Below, piece after piece: positions 11,466 to 22,559 of a stretch of DNA of 64,000 nt. The translations under genes and the position numbers were made by a program. How positions within the stretch are numbered: position 1 is the first letter of the stretch; every line of letters begins with the position of its first letter. The notes beneath the pieces were generated by a model that had not been told where the DNA came from, ran no database searches, and worked only from the letters and a program-made list of their open reading frames with translations. Origin of the DNA: Chlorops oryzae (lineage: Eukaryota > Arthropoda > Insecta > Diptera > Chloropidae); NCBI GenBank assembly GCA_020466095.1, contig CM035807.1:54916555-54980554 (forward strand). Reading direction: 5' to 3'.

Positions 11466-14005
11466 CCCTCCTTTTGGGTATACCCTTTTGCGACAAGGCG
11501 AGCTTTATACTTTATGACATTACCGGTTTCATTGAACTTTGTTTTAAAAACCCATTTACATTTCAATACAGAACCATTTTCTGGTATATCCACTAATTCC
11601 CATGTTCTGTTTTCAAGCAATGACGAATATTCCTCTTGCATAGCATGAAACCAACATTTTGAATTTTCCATCGAGAGTGCTTCTTGAACCGTCGTAGGAT
11701 CCATAAAAACTCGCTGCTGTATAAGGAAGTTATACGTAGGTCTATTTTCCAGATTGGCTATTCGCTCTGAATATCGAAGGCCAAGATTTTCAATTTCAAC
11801 TGCGCTTTCAGGAACATATTCAGACACGTCTTCGAATAATTCTGCATCATTGTCGTCACTAAGTTCATGCACTTCTTCGTCTTGTGCCACGACGGCCAAA
11901 TTTTCTTCAATATTTTCGATTCGATCATCACGCTCCCTCCCTGAATCGACATTATCTTCGTTATATACCAAAATTTTAGATGTTGTTGATTCGTTTTGTT
12001 TTGATTCAACTTGGTTTTCTGTGACTTCGATGAACACGACGTCTCTGCTGATTAAAACTTTTTGATTTTTTGGATTATACAAGCGATAGGCCTTCGTTGT
12101 AGTGCTATAACCAAGGAGAATACAATCAATAGATTTGGAATCCAATTTTCCTCTCTTCTCTTTTGGAATGTGTACTTTCGCCTTGCAACCGAACACGCGT
12201 AAAGAACTTAAGTCAGGTTTTGTTTGTGACCACATTTCCTCAGGTGTAGCTTGATTTTCCCGACATGGCACTCTATTAATTAGGTAAGCTGCTGTAGAAG
12301 CTGCTTCAGCCCAAAACTTTTTATTTAGTCCAGAATCAATCAGCATACATCTTACACGTTCCACTATTGTTCTATTGGAGCGCTCAGCGACCCCATTCTG
12401 TTCAGGAGTGTATGGTGCACTGGTTTGATGAATGATTCCATGTGTACTCAAAAACTGGTCGAACTTTTTGTTGCAGTACTCGGTCCCATTATCGGTTCGA
12501 AGAATTTTAATTTTTTTGGAGCATTGAGTTTCTGCTTCTGATTTAAAAAGGATGAATTTGTTAAATACTTCAGATTTATTTTTTATCGGATAGATGAATA
12601 TTTTTCTACTGAAGTCATCGATAAATGTTAGGAAGTATCTAGCACCTGATAAAGATTTCACACTGATTGGACCGCAAACATCGGAGTGTATTAGATCTAA
12701 CAATGCTTTAGCTCAATTAGCATCATGTGGAAACGATTGGCGTGTTTGTTTGCCTTCAATGCAGGTTTCACATCTTTCATTTAGCTTTCCATTGAATTTT
12801 ATGCCAAGTGTTGATTCTTGCACTTTATTTAGATTTTTTTCGCAAATGTGACCCATTCGCCTGTGCCAAAGTTGCTTATCAACACCTGCAAGCATAGCAA
12901 ATTCGTTATCTTTTAAAACATTCCCATTTAATTTGTATAGGCCATTTTCTAAAGATGCAGTTGCAATCACTTCGTTATTGTTAATAATCTTGCAGCTGTC
13001 ATTTTCAAAGACGATTTTGTTGCCATTTAAGGCCATTTGGCTCACTGACACTAGATTGGCACACAAGTTTGGAACATACTCCACATGTTTTAGTGTTGCA
13101 ATAGTTTTGCTGTTTTTGTTGATAAATTCCATTTTCACATCACCTTTACAATCAACTTTCATTTTGTTATTGTTTGCAATAATGACACTTTTGTCTTGCG
13201 ATTTTGTAGTGTTGCACAATTTTGATTTGTCAGTAGTCATGTGAGCTGTGGCTCCTGAGTCGACATACCAGTTATCTGTTACTTTATTGGCTATAAGTGA
13301 TGCCAATAATAAATTTTCAGATTGCTTTGTCTCTTTTTCTTCATCTTTCTTTTCTTTTTTCTTTTTGCATGACCTTGCGAAATGACCTATTTCGCCACAA
13401 ATGTGACATTTGAATTTATTTTGGGATTTCTTTTTTGATTTTGAAAAAAATGCGCCATCATTTTTGTTTTCAAAATTCACATCTTGTAAAAGTATTGATT
13501 TTACTGCATCCGTTGATAGTTTCTCCTTAGAATTTTCTACAGCCAGTACCATAGGCAAAAATTCTTCAGGCAATCCCGCCAACATTAAAGATGCGATAAC
13601 TTCATCCTCCAAATGTAGACCTGCGGTGTTACCTTGAAGTGATGTGAGGATCATTTTGTTCACATAATCCTCCATGGAATCGCATTCCGATGATCTTAGT
13701 TGTACCAATTGCCGGAGTAAATCAACCTTTCTTGTAACGCTTTTGTTCTCGAAAGCATCACATAAGTTATCCCACGCAGATTTCGCTGTTATAGCCGTTG
13801 CAATGTGAGAAAACGTACAGGGATCCAAAAGAAGAGTAATTTGCGCCAATGCTTGCTCTTCTTTTTCATGTTCCTCCTCATCAGCCAAAGCCGAACGTAC
13901 ATATTTCCACAGACCCTTCACGGTTAAGTAAGACTTAGCTTGGGTCTTCCATATAACAAAATTTTCTCGACCTTTTAATCGATCTATTGTTATCCCGGAA
14001 TTCAT
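11466..14005 (-). pseudogene. copia Gag, protease, integrase and start of RT
   Basis: It starts at an ATG at 14003-14005. Gag opens with RLKGRENFVIWKTQAKSYL and holds a CCHC knuckle, CHICGEIGHFARSC. The protease has WYVDSGATAHMT. Integrase follows with its HHCC finger (WHRRMGH...CETCIEGK), then LIHSDVCGPI, TDNGTEYC and TPEQNGVAERSNRT, then the linker to RT ending WVFKTKFNETG...YTQKEG. A TGA at 12713-12715 interrupts integrase; the flanking halves are in the same frame, so it is a point nonsense change. At 11466 the frame runs into the BEL LTR, and its continuation lies at 2809. The encoded proteins would form virus-like particles and insert the cDNA, but this copy is inactive. Confidence 0.93.
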
Positions 14006-14084
14006 TATGCGATTTTGCTTTTATATTGAACAGTAAACTTAGCTTAGAGTATACGCGAACCGATGCACCTTATTGCGACCTCGT

Positions 14085-14098
14085 GTAGGCCCATAACC
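14085..14098 (-). other. copia primer-binding site (internal initiator tRNA-Met type)
   Basis: On the minus strand GGTTATGGGCC directly follows the 5' LTR. It is complementary to the anticodon stem-loop of initiator tRNA-Met (GGCCCATAACC) rather than to a tRNA 3' end. Drosophila copia uses the same internal half-tRNA primer. The second copia at 62122 keeps GGTTATGGG. Confidence 0.88.
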
Positions 14099-14274
14099 TA
14101 AAGTGCGCAGCGCTAAGTAAATCAACCGTTTCGTTTGTGTGTTCAAAGAGGAACTGTTTTTCTCTTCTTTTTATTTATCCTACGAAGTACATCATTTGAC
14201 AGTTCTTATAGTCAGATTACATATGCTTCGCTATATTATACTTCGTTTGCATTTATATGTTTTACATTTTAACA
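14099..14274 (-). repeat. copia 5' LTR (176 bp)
   Basis: Counterpart of 1246-1426, followed outward by the GAAAA duplication at 14275-14279. On the minus strand it starts TGTTAAAATG and ends GCACTTTA. Confidence 0.9.
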
Positions 14275-14279
14275 GAAAA

Positions 14280-14820
14280 AGAAAAAACGTAGAATCCGTC
14301 ACCAGTTGCAGGAAAATGGGGAAGTCGATAAAGCAAAGGCTGACAACCATAATCGAACCACGGAAAAAACCAATGAATGAATGGCTTACCAACATCTCAG
14401 CGTCTCAGGGAGTAGGTGGCGACAGGGATCGTCCACTTAGTTCTATCTTATCACCCAGACTCGTAACAGTAGGTGCGACAACCTTTCAGGCTGATGGGAA
14501 GCTCTTTGGTACGGTCATGTCTCTGCCAAGGGAGGACCGCGGGTTGTCGGGCGGGGAAAAAACAACTTCCTGCGTATGCATGTGTGTGCATGCATGTGTG
14601 TATGAATGATACCCAAACAAAACCCCAAATCTGAGGTAGACAGTTACGCCGAAGGTGCTTGGTAAGGAGGGTGCATCCGACCCGTTGGTAATGGACTCAG
14701 GATACCGGGCGACCTCCTGTTTTAATTATGCCTTCCCAAAGTATGGGGTTCTGCTTTGGGTGACTTTTTTTTTCCCTTTTTAATAAAACCCTCATTATGG
14801 AGAAAGATTTTTAACAAATA
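14280..14820 (+). other. Leader of the LOA-clade element
   Basis: Non-coding sequence upstream of the LOA ORF1, cut on its left by the copia insertion. It includes a CA/TG-rich stretch near 14575-14605 and a T-rich run near 14765-14775. It is assigned by position only. The true 5' end of the element is not visible. Confidence 0.4.
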
Positions 14821-15271
14821 AACGAAATCACGGAGTCAGAGGAAGAATCTCTACTCCGTTCGCCGACAAAAGTCGATGAAGATCTTGAGAAGAGACTTGA
14901 AGCCTCACTGAAGATTCAAGATAAAAACGATTTGGACCCTTCTGCTCAGAAACTTCTGAAACTGCCACCGAGAGTCCTATGGTCACAGGTGACAGTGATG
15001 GTGACGCGGTAACGGCTAATAGCCAGAGCGCTGTGGCTGCGGATAACGGCGGTGCTGAGACCAGGTTACCGGGGCTCAAAAACGCCGCATCAAGGCCATG
15101 ACTAGAGACGGCATGGATCTGGAGACTGCGAAGCAGAAAGAGCGCGAGAGGCACGCTCTCGTTAAATCTGCCGAGTCAACGGAGGTCTTTCTTTCTCAAG
15201 TCAACGCACCTGTCGGGCGCGTTTTAAATTCGACCGGAAGTCTCTCAAAAGAGAAAGAGGAAGAAAAAAAC
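14820..15271 (+). pseudogene. LOA ORF1, N-terminal part
   Basis: Broken frames encode an acidic start (TESEEESLLRSPTKVDEDLE), then KIQDKNDLDPSAQKLLKL. A frame change is followed by a charged helical stretch, GMDLETAKQKERERHALVKS. The LOA assignment rests on the downstream half (21301-22440) and on ORF2. The break at about 15272 is the left end of the Jockey insertion. Confidence 0.5.
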
Positions 15272-15516
15272 AGGGAAAAAAAAATTAAATAATATAAACA
15301 ATATAAGCTAATTAATATATATGAAACATTGTATTAACATATATATTAATGATCTAAAACCGTGAGACAGTAACTCCAAAAAAAATATTATATATATATA
15401 TATATTATATAAACAAAACAAAATTTTGTGCAAAAAAAAAATAAAATAAAAACTAAGAAAAACTAACGCTACGAAAAAAAGTGTCCAACACAGTCCGCCG
15501 TGCGGTCGACGTCGCA

Positions 15517-16702
15517 CAGTGTTGCGAGGTGGACAAAATAGATAAAAGTTGATGTCGGATTTTTTAAAAAATTTTGATGGCGATTTACAGCAAATACCAG
15601 CAACTGATCAAGGCTTAAATATCTTTGAAAAATACTAATGTTTACTTATGCTTTGGAGCCTTCAAAGTGCAAACTTCAAAACCGATGTTGCTTATGGCAA
15701 AAATATACCGAATTTATGTAGATTAAGAACTGTCGTATTTCATTTGTTTTTTAACTTATTCATAAGATTGATGACTTTTCTGAAAGCTCAACTTATTTCC
15801 TAGAGGGTAGTTTTTGTTTTGTTTTCTTTTGTTTGACATTTTAAAAGTTTCGTTATTTAAAATGAAACATAAAAGAAAATTACTCAAAATATGCGTTTTA
15901 AAAGTTTCGAAGAGGGCGAAAAGTTGTGTTACAATTTGTGACTACAATTTTTAATAAGAATATATAAAAGAAAGTATGTATAATCCAAATCAAAAAGATT
16001 TGCCTGCACCTTTTTGCAACTTTGTTTTTTACGTTGATTTTTGCAGTGGAGTCTTCAATAAAAATTGGCGAAATTTTCGAAGCTTGGTGTGCAGGGAACA
16101 ATGCAAATAAGGAGCCAGCGGTGCAAATAATTGTGAAAAACAAATTAAGCAGAGAGTTGAGTATTGAAGAGCGTAGTAAAATTAGAAATATGTGTGTTCA
16201 TTTTGAAAAATTATGCTCTTGTATGAGATTGGTGCAAATTTATACGATGTTCGCGTCTTAAGTCTTTGCTCTATCTCTGTTGCTTTTTATATCAGAACTG
16301 TGTACGCAAAGACTTAAGACGCGAACGTGAAAACAGTAATGAAATCCTACGTAATTAAAAGACATCCCCTATGGCTGGACCGTGTTTTTTTATTTTTTGT
16401 ACTCTATTTACCAACTTTGAGTGGGCGTAGCACAAAAAGTGGGCGTGGTAGCAAATTGAAATTAGGGTTTTCCAATTTTGGAGCACAACAGTAAACTCTG
16501 TTCCGAATTTCAAGCCTCTAAGACTAAAATTGCGGAATTTGGGTCCCCCCTTCACATGGGGGGTGGGGGTTGGGCTGCTTCGATTTTCAAAATATTTTCA
16601 AAATTTCTTAATTTTATGAAAATAAACCTCCATGTCAAATTTCATTGGTCTAGCACAACTCCTTCTATTTTTGGCCACGAGATGTATGGAGACGCGACAC
16701 TG
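15517..16702. mobile_element. Possible hAT-like non-autonomous insertion in the Jockey leader
   Basis: Starts CAGTGTTGCG and ends CGCGACACTG, giving imperfect terminal inverted repeats of hAT type. The inverted match extends a few bases outward. The flanks ACGTCGC and GCGTCGC agree at six of seven bases, but hAT elements usually make 8-bp duplications. It holds a 21-bp inverted repeat (16249-16326) and an 80-codon plus-strand frame (16022-16261) that I do not recognise. The boundaries are tentative. Confidence 0.4.
16249..16326. repeat. 21-bp perfect inverted repeat (foldback core)
   Basis: GTTCGCGTCTTAAGTCTTTGC (16249-16269) is inverted at 16306-16326, with a 36-bp loop. Nearly the same motif forms the core of the larger foldback at 38378-38619, so the two are related. 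Confidence 0.8.
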
Positions 16703-16898
16703 TGCGTCGCTCGCACAGCGTTTCGGATGCTATCCAACAACAAAATGTCAAGACGAGCCTTCACTCGGTGCCTCTAGACAAGCTCCTCCGCACATCGCAT
16801 CAGAACGAAGCATAAAATACTTTTCCCCTACCGCCTACAAACTCTCTTGCTCCCTGCACCGCAGTAAGTACGCTAACTTCTACTTATGCTCTTCCTAA

Positions 16899-18422
16899 AC
16901 ATACAGCAATAGCATCAACATCGTTTCAGGTCTCTTTGCAAGCCTGACTACAGCACTACCAACAGAAGACCAATCTAGCAACACACAAACAAGCACCAAA
17001 GCTAGCATAGGAGAAGAAAACAGACACAACGAAGCCGAAATTGGCGCTCTAACAGCAGCTCAGAGCTCAGCTTTGCGCTCTGCCCAAGCAATTTCTAGCG
17101 CCGCTGCCGCTATTGCGAAAAACGTTTGCGTCCACGAAAACCAAAACAGATCGGCAGCGCAGGATCGTGAACATAAAGCGAAAACTGAGCCCACAAAAAT
17201 GCAAGGACAGAAGGCTCAAAATTTACTAAAACCGAACACAACAACAAATATTTCTCCCAGCCCAAGCCAAAATAGGTTTGCGCTCCTCACTAGTAGCGAT
17301 GATCAAGAACCATCTAACTCTAACCCCGCCAAAAAAAATAAGCCTCTCCCAATATACTTGCGTGAGGAATGTTCAAAGGCTCTAGAAGCAACTATTGCTC
17401 GTTCCATAGGCAGCAGCAACTGTCACGTTGTTTCTATTAAAAGGGGTAACGTGAAAGAAATTAAAATACAAATTTATATGGAAACCCACTATTGCACCCT
17501 GGTTAATCACTTTGATGCACTCAAAAAAAGCTACTATACCTACCAGCTTAAAGCAAACAAAGGTTTAGTGGTAGTAATAAAAGGCATCGAGCCATCAGTT
17601 GACCCAGCAGAGATCAAAGGCGCTCTGCAAGCTACAGGTTTTCCAACGAAAACCGTTTTTAATATTAAAATCAAACCAAATATTCCGCAACCCCTAAATC
17701 GCATTGAGCTTGATCCTTCAGCTAACTCCCAAAAACTAAAAAAGAACGAGGTTTGCCCAATATACAATCTGCATTTTTTGCTACACCGCAAAATAACGGT
17801 CGAAGAGCCTCATAAGCGGAAAGGACCGGTTCAATGCTCTAAATGCCAAGAATTTGGTTACACGCAAAACTATTGCACTTTGCACCCCGTGTGCGTCCAC
17901 ATGTGTGGAGATCGGCATTCTTCGAACTCTTGTCAAGTTGATCAAGACAACCCTGATGTAAGAAAATGCAGCAACTGTGGTGGTAACCACAAAGCGAGTT
18001 ATCGTGGATGCCCAATCTACATGGCAATAAAAAAAAAGACCAACCCAAGCGGAAAACTCACCAAGAAGTTCCGAACTTCTTGCCGAGCCCCTGCTGGCTG
18101 TCCAGCATCAGCTGCCCTTCCTCCCAAAGCATTTTAATATGCTGACGCAGTAAAGTCTAACACTGACACCCAAGCTCAAGCATCTCTTGCGACAGCAGCG
18201 CATCCTGGTCGTACTCCTATGACTATTTCGTACGCTGACGCTGTCAGGCCGAACACTGCGGTACACCCTCAAGGTGCCATATCAAATTTGGAATCAATGA
18301 TCTCGAATTTGACTAACTGCATGATGCAGTTCACTTCAACTGTGCAATCAATCCTGCAAGAGATGATGCGGGCTCAAAGCCAACTGTTGCAAATTCTAAT
18401 TGCAAAGAAATGGGTGTCCTAA
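16899..18422 (+). pseudogene. Jockey ORF1 (Gag-like, CCHC knuckles)
   Basis: An open frame from 16899 with no in-frame ATG near its start, so the true start codon may be lost. The middle holds the region typical of Jockey ORF1 (VIKGIEPSVDPAEIKGALQ) followed by zinc knuckles (CSKCQEFGYTQNYC, VCVHMCGDRH, CSNCGGNHKASYRGC). An in-frame TAA at 18135-18137 interrupts it. The same frame continues as YADAV... to 18422 and overlaps the ORF2 start. The protein would bind element RNA and chaperone it to the nucleus. Confidence 0.87.
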
Positions 18423-21170
18423 AAATTTGTCATTGGAATGCTAACGGCATTCAACAACACAAGCTTGAAATTCAAAAATTTCTTAAATTACATTCAATTG
18501 ACGTAATGCTCGTCAGTGAAACCCACCTCACAAGCAAAAATAATTTTACTATTAAAAATTATACGTTTTATGGCACTCATCACCCAAATGGAAAGGCATA
18601 CGGCAGCACCGGTATACTGATAAGAACCCGAATAAAACACAATTCGATGGATGAATTTTCCCAAAATTACTTGGAAGCAACATCCATTTCACTGCAATAT
18701 TGTAACAGCATTGTCGCCTTAAGTGCAGTATACTGCCCTCCCAGGTACTTAGTTACTGAAACTCAATTCATGGAGTACTTCAAAACGCTCGGAAACAAAT
18801 TCATAGCAGCTGGAGACTATAATGCCAAGCACCCACACTGGGGCTCAAGATTGATACACCCCAAGGGCCGCCAGTTATATTCACTAATTATAAACAGTCA
18901 TCAAAATTTTGACTGTATTTCAACAGGTCAAGCCACCTACTGGCCGGCGGATTTACAAAAAAAACCCGACCTCATTGATTTTGCGATCAGCAAAAACTTC
19001 GATCGTAGCGAAGTACATGCTGAACCCAATTTCGATCTTTCATCCGACCATTCCCCTGTTATAATTAAAATGATGGGCTTGCCCACATTCATCGAAAAAC
19101 CCGGCAGAATTGTAACAAATAAAACCCACTGGCTTAAATACAAAAAATATATAAGCTCGCATTTGAACGAGAGCTCTCTACTCCGAAGCGAATGTGATAT
19201 TGATGATGCCGTAACAGAGGTAAACAATATCATGATATCGGCAGCAGTTCATGCAAGCCCAAAAATAATCAGCAACCCCAAAGAACCTCGAAGATATACT
19301 TCAAGCGAGATCGAAACTCTTGTACGAGAAAAAAGACGCCTACGAAGGGAATGGCAGCGACAACGTTCACCCACTGCGAAAGTTAACTTAGTGCAAGCGA
19401 CTAAGCGCCTGAGAGAAGCCCTTGATAATGATCTGAAAACTAATCTAGAAAATTACACTCGAAATTTGAGCCCGACAGCAGAATCAAACTATTCTCTTTG
19501 GAAAGCAAATAAAAAGATGAAGGCACCCAAAACAGACGTAGCACCACTGCATACTAACACTGGAAGCTGGGCTAGAAAGGACGAAGAAAAAGCGCATGTA
19601 TTTGCTAAGTATCTTGAAAGCGTTTTTAAGCCGAACCCACGCACTAACGCTTTTCAATTTCCCAAAATAAACCCTCGTTCAATCGAAAATATAGGCGAAT
19701 TTCAGCACAAGGAGATCAAGACTATCATTGGCAAGCTAAACACAAAAAAGGCTGCGGGCTTTGATCTTATAACCCCACAGATGGTGCAACAACTCCCCAC
19801 TGTAGCAAAAAGGTTAATCCTCTTTATATTCAACGCAATATTGAGGCTAGGATATTATCCTAGACCCTGGAAAATTTCGCACATAATTATGATCCCTAAG
19901 CCAGGAAAAGACCTATCACTCCCATCATCATATCGGCCAATTAGCTTGTTGCCAGTACTCTCAAAAGTCTTTGAAAAATGTCTCTTGGTAAAAATTTTAC
20001 CACCCTTACAAATCTCTGGAGCTATTCCCCAGCACCAGTTTGGTTTTCGTAAAAGCCATGGCCCCATTGAACAGGTAAACAGAGTTACCACCGAAATCAG
20101 AAACGCATTTGAAAAAGAGAAATACTGTTCTGCCATATTTCTGGATATCTCGCAAGCCTTTGATAAAGTATGGCACTCTGGTTTAATGTTTAAAATAAAA
20201 CATACCCTTCCCGAAAACACTCACAAAGTCCTACAATCCTACCTCTCTGAAAGGAAGTTCAAAATCAAATATGGAACACACACGACATATGAATATGACA
20301 TTTCAGCAGGTGTACCCCAAGGTAGTGTCCTAGGGCCCCTGCTATACCTGATTTACACGGCTGAACTACCTGTATCCCCAGAACTTTTCACATCTACATT
20401 TGCAGATGATACAGCAATTTTGTATGCACACAGCGATCCTGTGGTCGCCTCTCGAGTTCTTAATAATCATCTTCATACTGTTGAAGACTGGCTTGCGAAC
20501 TGAAGAATAAAAGTAAATGAAAGTAAATGCACCCACATTACTTTCACGTTACGTCGCGGAGCGTGCCACCCTATTATGCTTAATAACACTCATGTTCCAC
20601 AAGCCAATGAAGTGAGGTATCTTGGCATTTACTTAGATCGCCGTCTCACATGGCGCAAGCATGTTGAGGCTAAACGCAACCCAAATGAAGCTGAGCGCCT
20701 AAAAACTGCACTGGCTTCTTAGCAGTAAGTCACGATTGCGGCTCGAACACAAAGTGCTTCTTTACAACGCAACAATAAAGCCTATATGGACTTATTGCTC
20801 CCAGCTCTGGGGAAAAGCCAGTAACTCTTTAATAGACATTATCCAACGCTCACAGTCCAAAATTCTTCGGACTATAACTGCTGGTCCATGGCTTATAAAA
20901 AACGAAAACATACATAAAGACCTTTGCACCCCGATGGTCAAAAACGAGCTTATTTCATTAAGCCGCAAATATTGCACTCGGTTGTCCCAACATCCGAACC
21001 CACTAGCTGGAAATTTGTTGCTAACAAACAGCTCCTCAAGGCTGAAAAGGCATCACTGTCTCACAACTAATCCCCCTCGAAATTTTTGTAATAAAAAAAT
21101 TTTCCTGAAGCCCATCTATGGATTTCATCATACGGAACGGCAGTCCAGTTCACGCGGTGGCTTGGACTGA
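18410..21170 (+). pseudogene. Jockey ORF2 (APE endonuclease and reverse transcriptase)
   Basis: Starts at an ATG overlapping the end of ORF1 by 13 bases. The endonuclease shows HWNANGI, VSETHL, GDYNAKHPHWGS and SDHSPVI. The RT shows SSYRPISLLPVLSKVFEK, FGFRKSHGPIEQ, FLDISQAFDKVW, GVPQGSVLGP and the catalytic FADDTAILY (about 20397). A TGA at 20501-20503 replaces what is normally a Trp codon in this context. A frameshift near 20685-20720 precedes the C-terminal thumb region (LYNATIKPIWTYCSQLWG...). Apart from these two lesions the enzyme is close to full length. Confidence 0.93.
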
Positions 21171-21300
21171 AAGTCATATAATATTAATAAATGTGTTTTT
21201 GTTTGTTTTATTTTTAGTTTTAGTTTTAAGATTCAGTAACTTGTTAGTTCATATGATATGAAGATGCACTAATAAAAACCCGTTAAATAAAAAAAAAAAA
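21171..21300 (+). other. Jockey 3' UTR and poly(A) tail
   Basis: T-rich untranslated sequence with an AATAAA-like signal (AATAAAAACC) and an A-run ending at 21300. LOA coding sequence resumes directly after it. Confidence 0.75.
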
Positions 21301-22440
21301 ACCGAGGGAGAAGGTAACATACCCAGTGCTAAAAGGTGCAGGTCTTATAATACCACTCCCGAAGAAAGCCATCGCCCGCAACCTAAAAAAACCCAAGTCG
21401 GCTGTCCTGCATGAGCCTTCATCCGACCACCATAAGACTTCGGGTCCTTCTGACAGAGATGTAGCCACCGCCTGTTAAGTAACTATTGCACACGAGAAGT
21501 ATCCGGAGGTTCTTCTCACTGGTGAGCAGATGGAGCTCATTAAGGGGAAGCTCTTGAAAGAGAGCGACAAACTGACGAAAGTCGATAGCACATACGGCTT
21601 CTTAACCAGTGCCAACAGAGACGGGTGGCTTTCATTGACGTGTTGTAATGGGGAAACGAAGAACTGGCTGAACGAATGAGTGCCGAAAACCCAGCCGATT
21701 CCAAATGCATCACTCAAAGTGTGTCAGGGTTTAGATATCCTAAAACATTTGTATGCATAACGTACATCCCACCCGCCGCTGCCCTGCCACCGAACATTTT
21801 GATGACTCGGAAACAAAATGGTGGTATCTCGACGACAACATGGAAAATTCTCAGGAAAAGGATAAGAATGGTGGCGAGACTTAAACGATTTTTGTAAACG
21901 AAAAGTCGAAGAACAAAATAGTTTTCCAGGCAGGAAAGCTGTGTCTGAACTTCACAGAGATGCAAGTTCATGTGAATGGAGAGCCCGGCGCACCGAAGGC
22001 GCCACCGAGAAAACGGTCTCTAACGGCGGAGAAGCCCAGTACCTCTAAGGCACAGGCTCCACCAGCCAAAAGCGGACGAGCAGCCAAGTACTGCTAAGGC
22101 ACAGGCTCTCCCGGCCAATCAAATTGAAACACCACTGGTTAGAAAAGAGGTTAAGGGCAACACGAAGGCATTTGGCAACACACCAAACAGCACCAGAGAA
22201 GGTAAGCCTCCGCAAGGGCCCAAAAAACCAGCGGCAAAACCCTCTCGTCCCGAAGCACCCTCACATGGAACCCAGCCTCCCAAGTGGATGCGGAAGGGTG
22301 ATGAACGCAAGAAATAGAGATGAATTGCCTGCAGGTCAATCTTCAGCACGCCAAAGCTGCTTCGGCCATGCTGATGCAGTGCTTCATCTCTAAAAAGATT
22401 AACCCCATTCTGATTTAGGAGCCTACGCCTACGAAACCAG
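21301..22440 (+). pseudogene. LOA ORF1, C-terminal part
   Basis: Resumes after the Jockey tail. Broken frames encode GEQMELIKGKLLKESDKL, then ANRDGWLSLTC, KNWLNE and RYPKTFVCITYIPPAA. This is the conserved C-terminal domain seen in LOA-type ORF1 proteins. Pro/Lys-rich low-complexity sequence follows to about 22300. Several stops and shifts are present, so no protein is made. Confidence 0.6.
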
Positions 22441-22559
22441 ATCAAAGCACTAAAAGGTAAGCTATTGTACGACCATGACAACCATGGGCGACCTAGAGCT
22501 TGTATTTTGGTAAAAAATGAAATTAATATATTCATTTTTCCACAGCACACACAACAAGG

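Larger units (their letters stand above)
1246..14274 (-). mobile_element. Ty1/copia LTR retrotransposon, interrupted by a BEL element
   Basis: A nearly complete copia-type element on the minus strand. It has LTRs of 176 and 181 bp, 5-bp target duplications, a primer-binding site touching the 5' LTR, a polypurine tract touching the 3' LTR, and one long gag-protease-integrase-RT-RNase H frame. The frame is split at 2810-11465 by a BEL/Pao insertion; removing one copy of CCCTC restores a continuous pol frame. Beyond that split I see in-frame stop codons at 12713-12715, 2618-2620 and near 2525, and a small deletion at the C-terminus. The LTRs differ by only a few changes, so the insertion is fairly young although this copy is dead. 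Confidence 0.93.
15272..21300 (+). mobile_element. Jockey-clade non-LTR retrotransposon
   Basis: Plus-strand element with a leader (itself carrying an insertion), ORF1 with CCHC knuckles, an overlapping ORF2 with endonuclease and RT, a short 3' UTR and a poly(A) tail at about 21288-21300. It lies inside the LOA ORF1. The left end is placed only approximately, after the A-run at 15263-15271, which could be part of an A-rich target duplication. Single stops and a few shifts break the frames, so it is dead but not very old. Confidence 0.85.
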
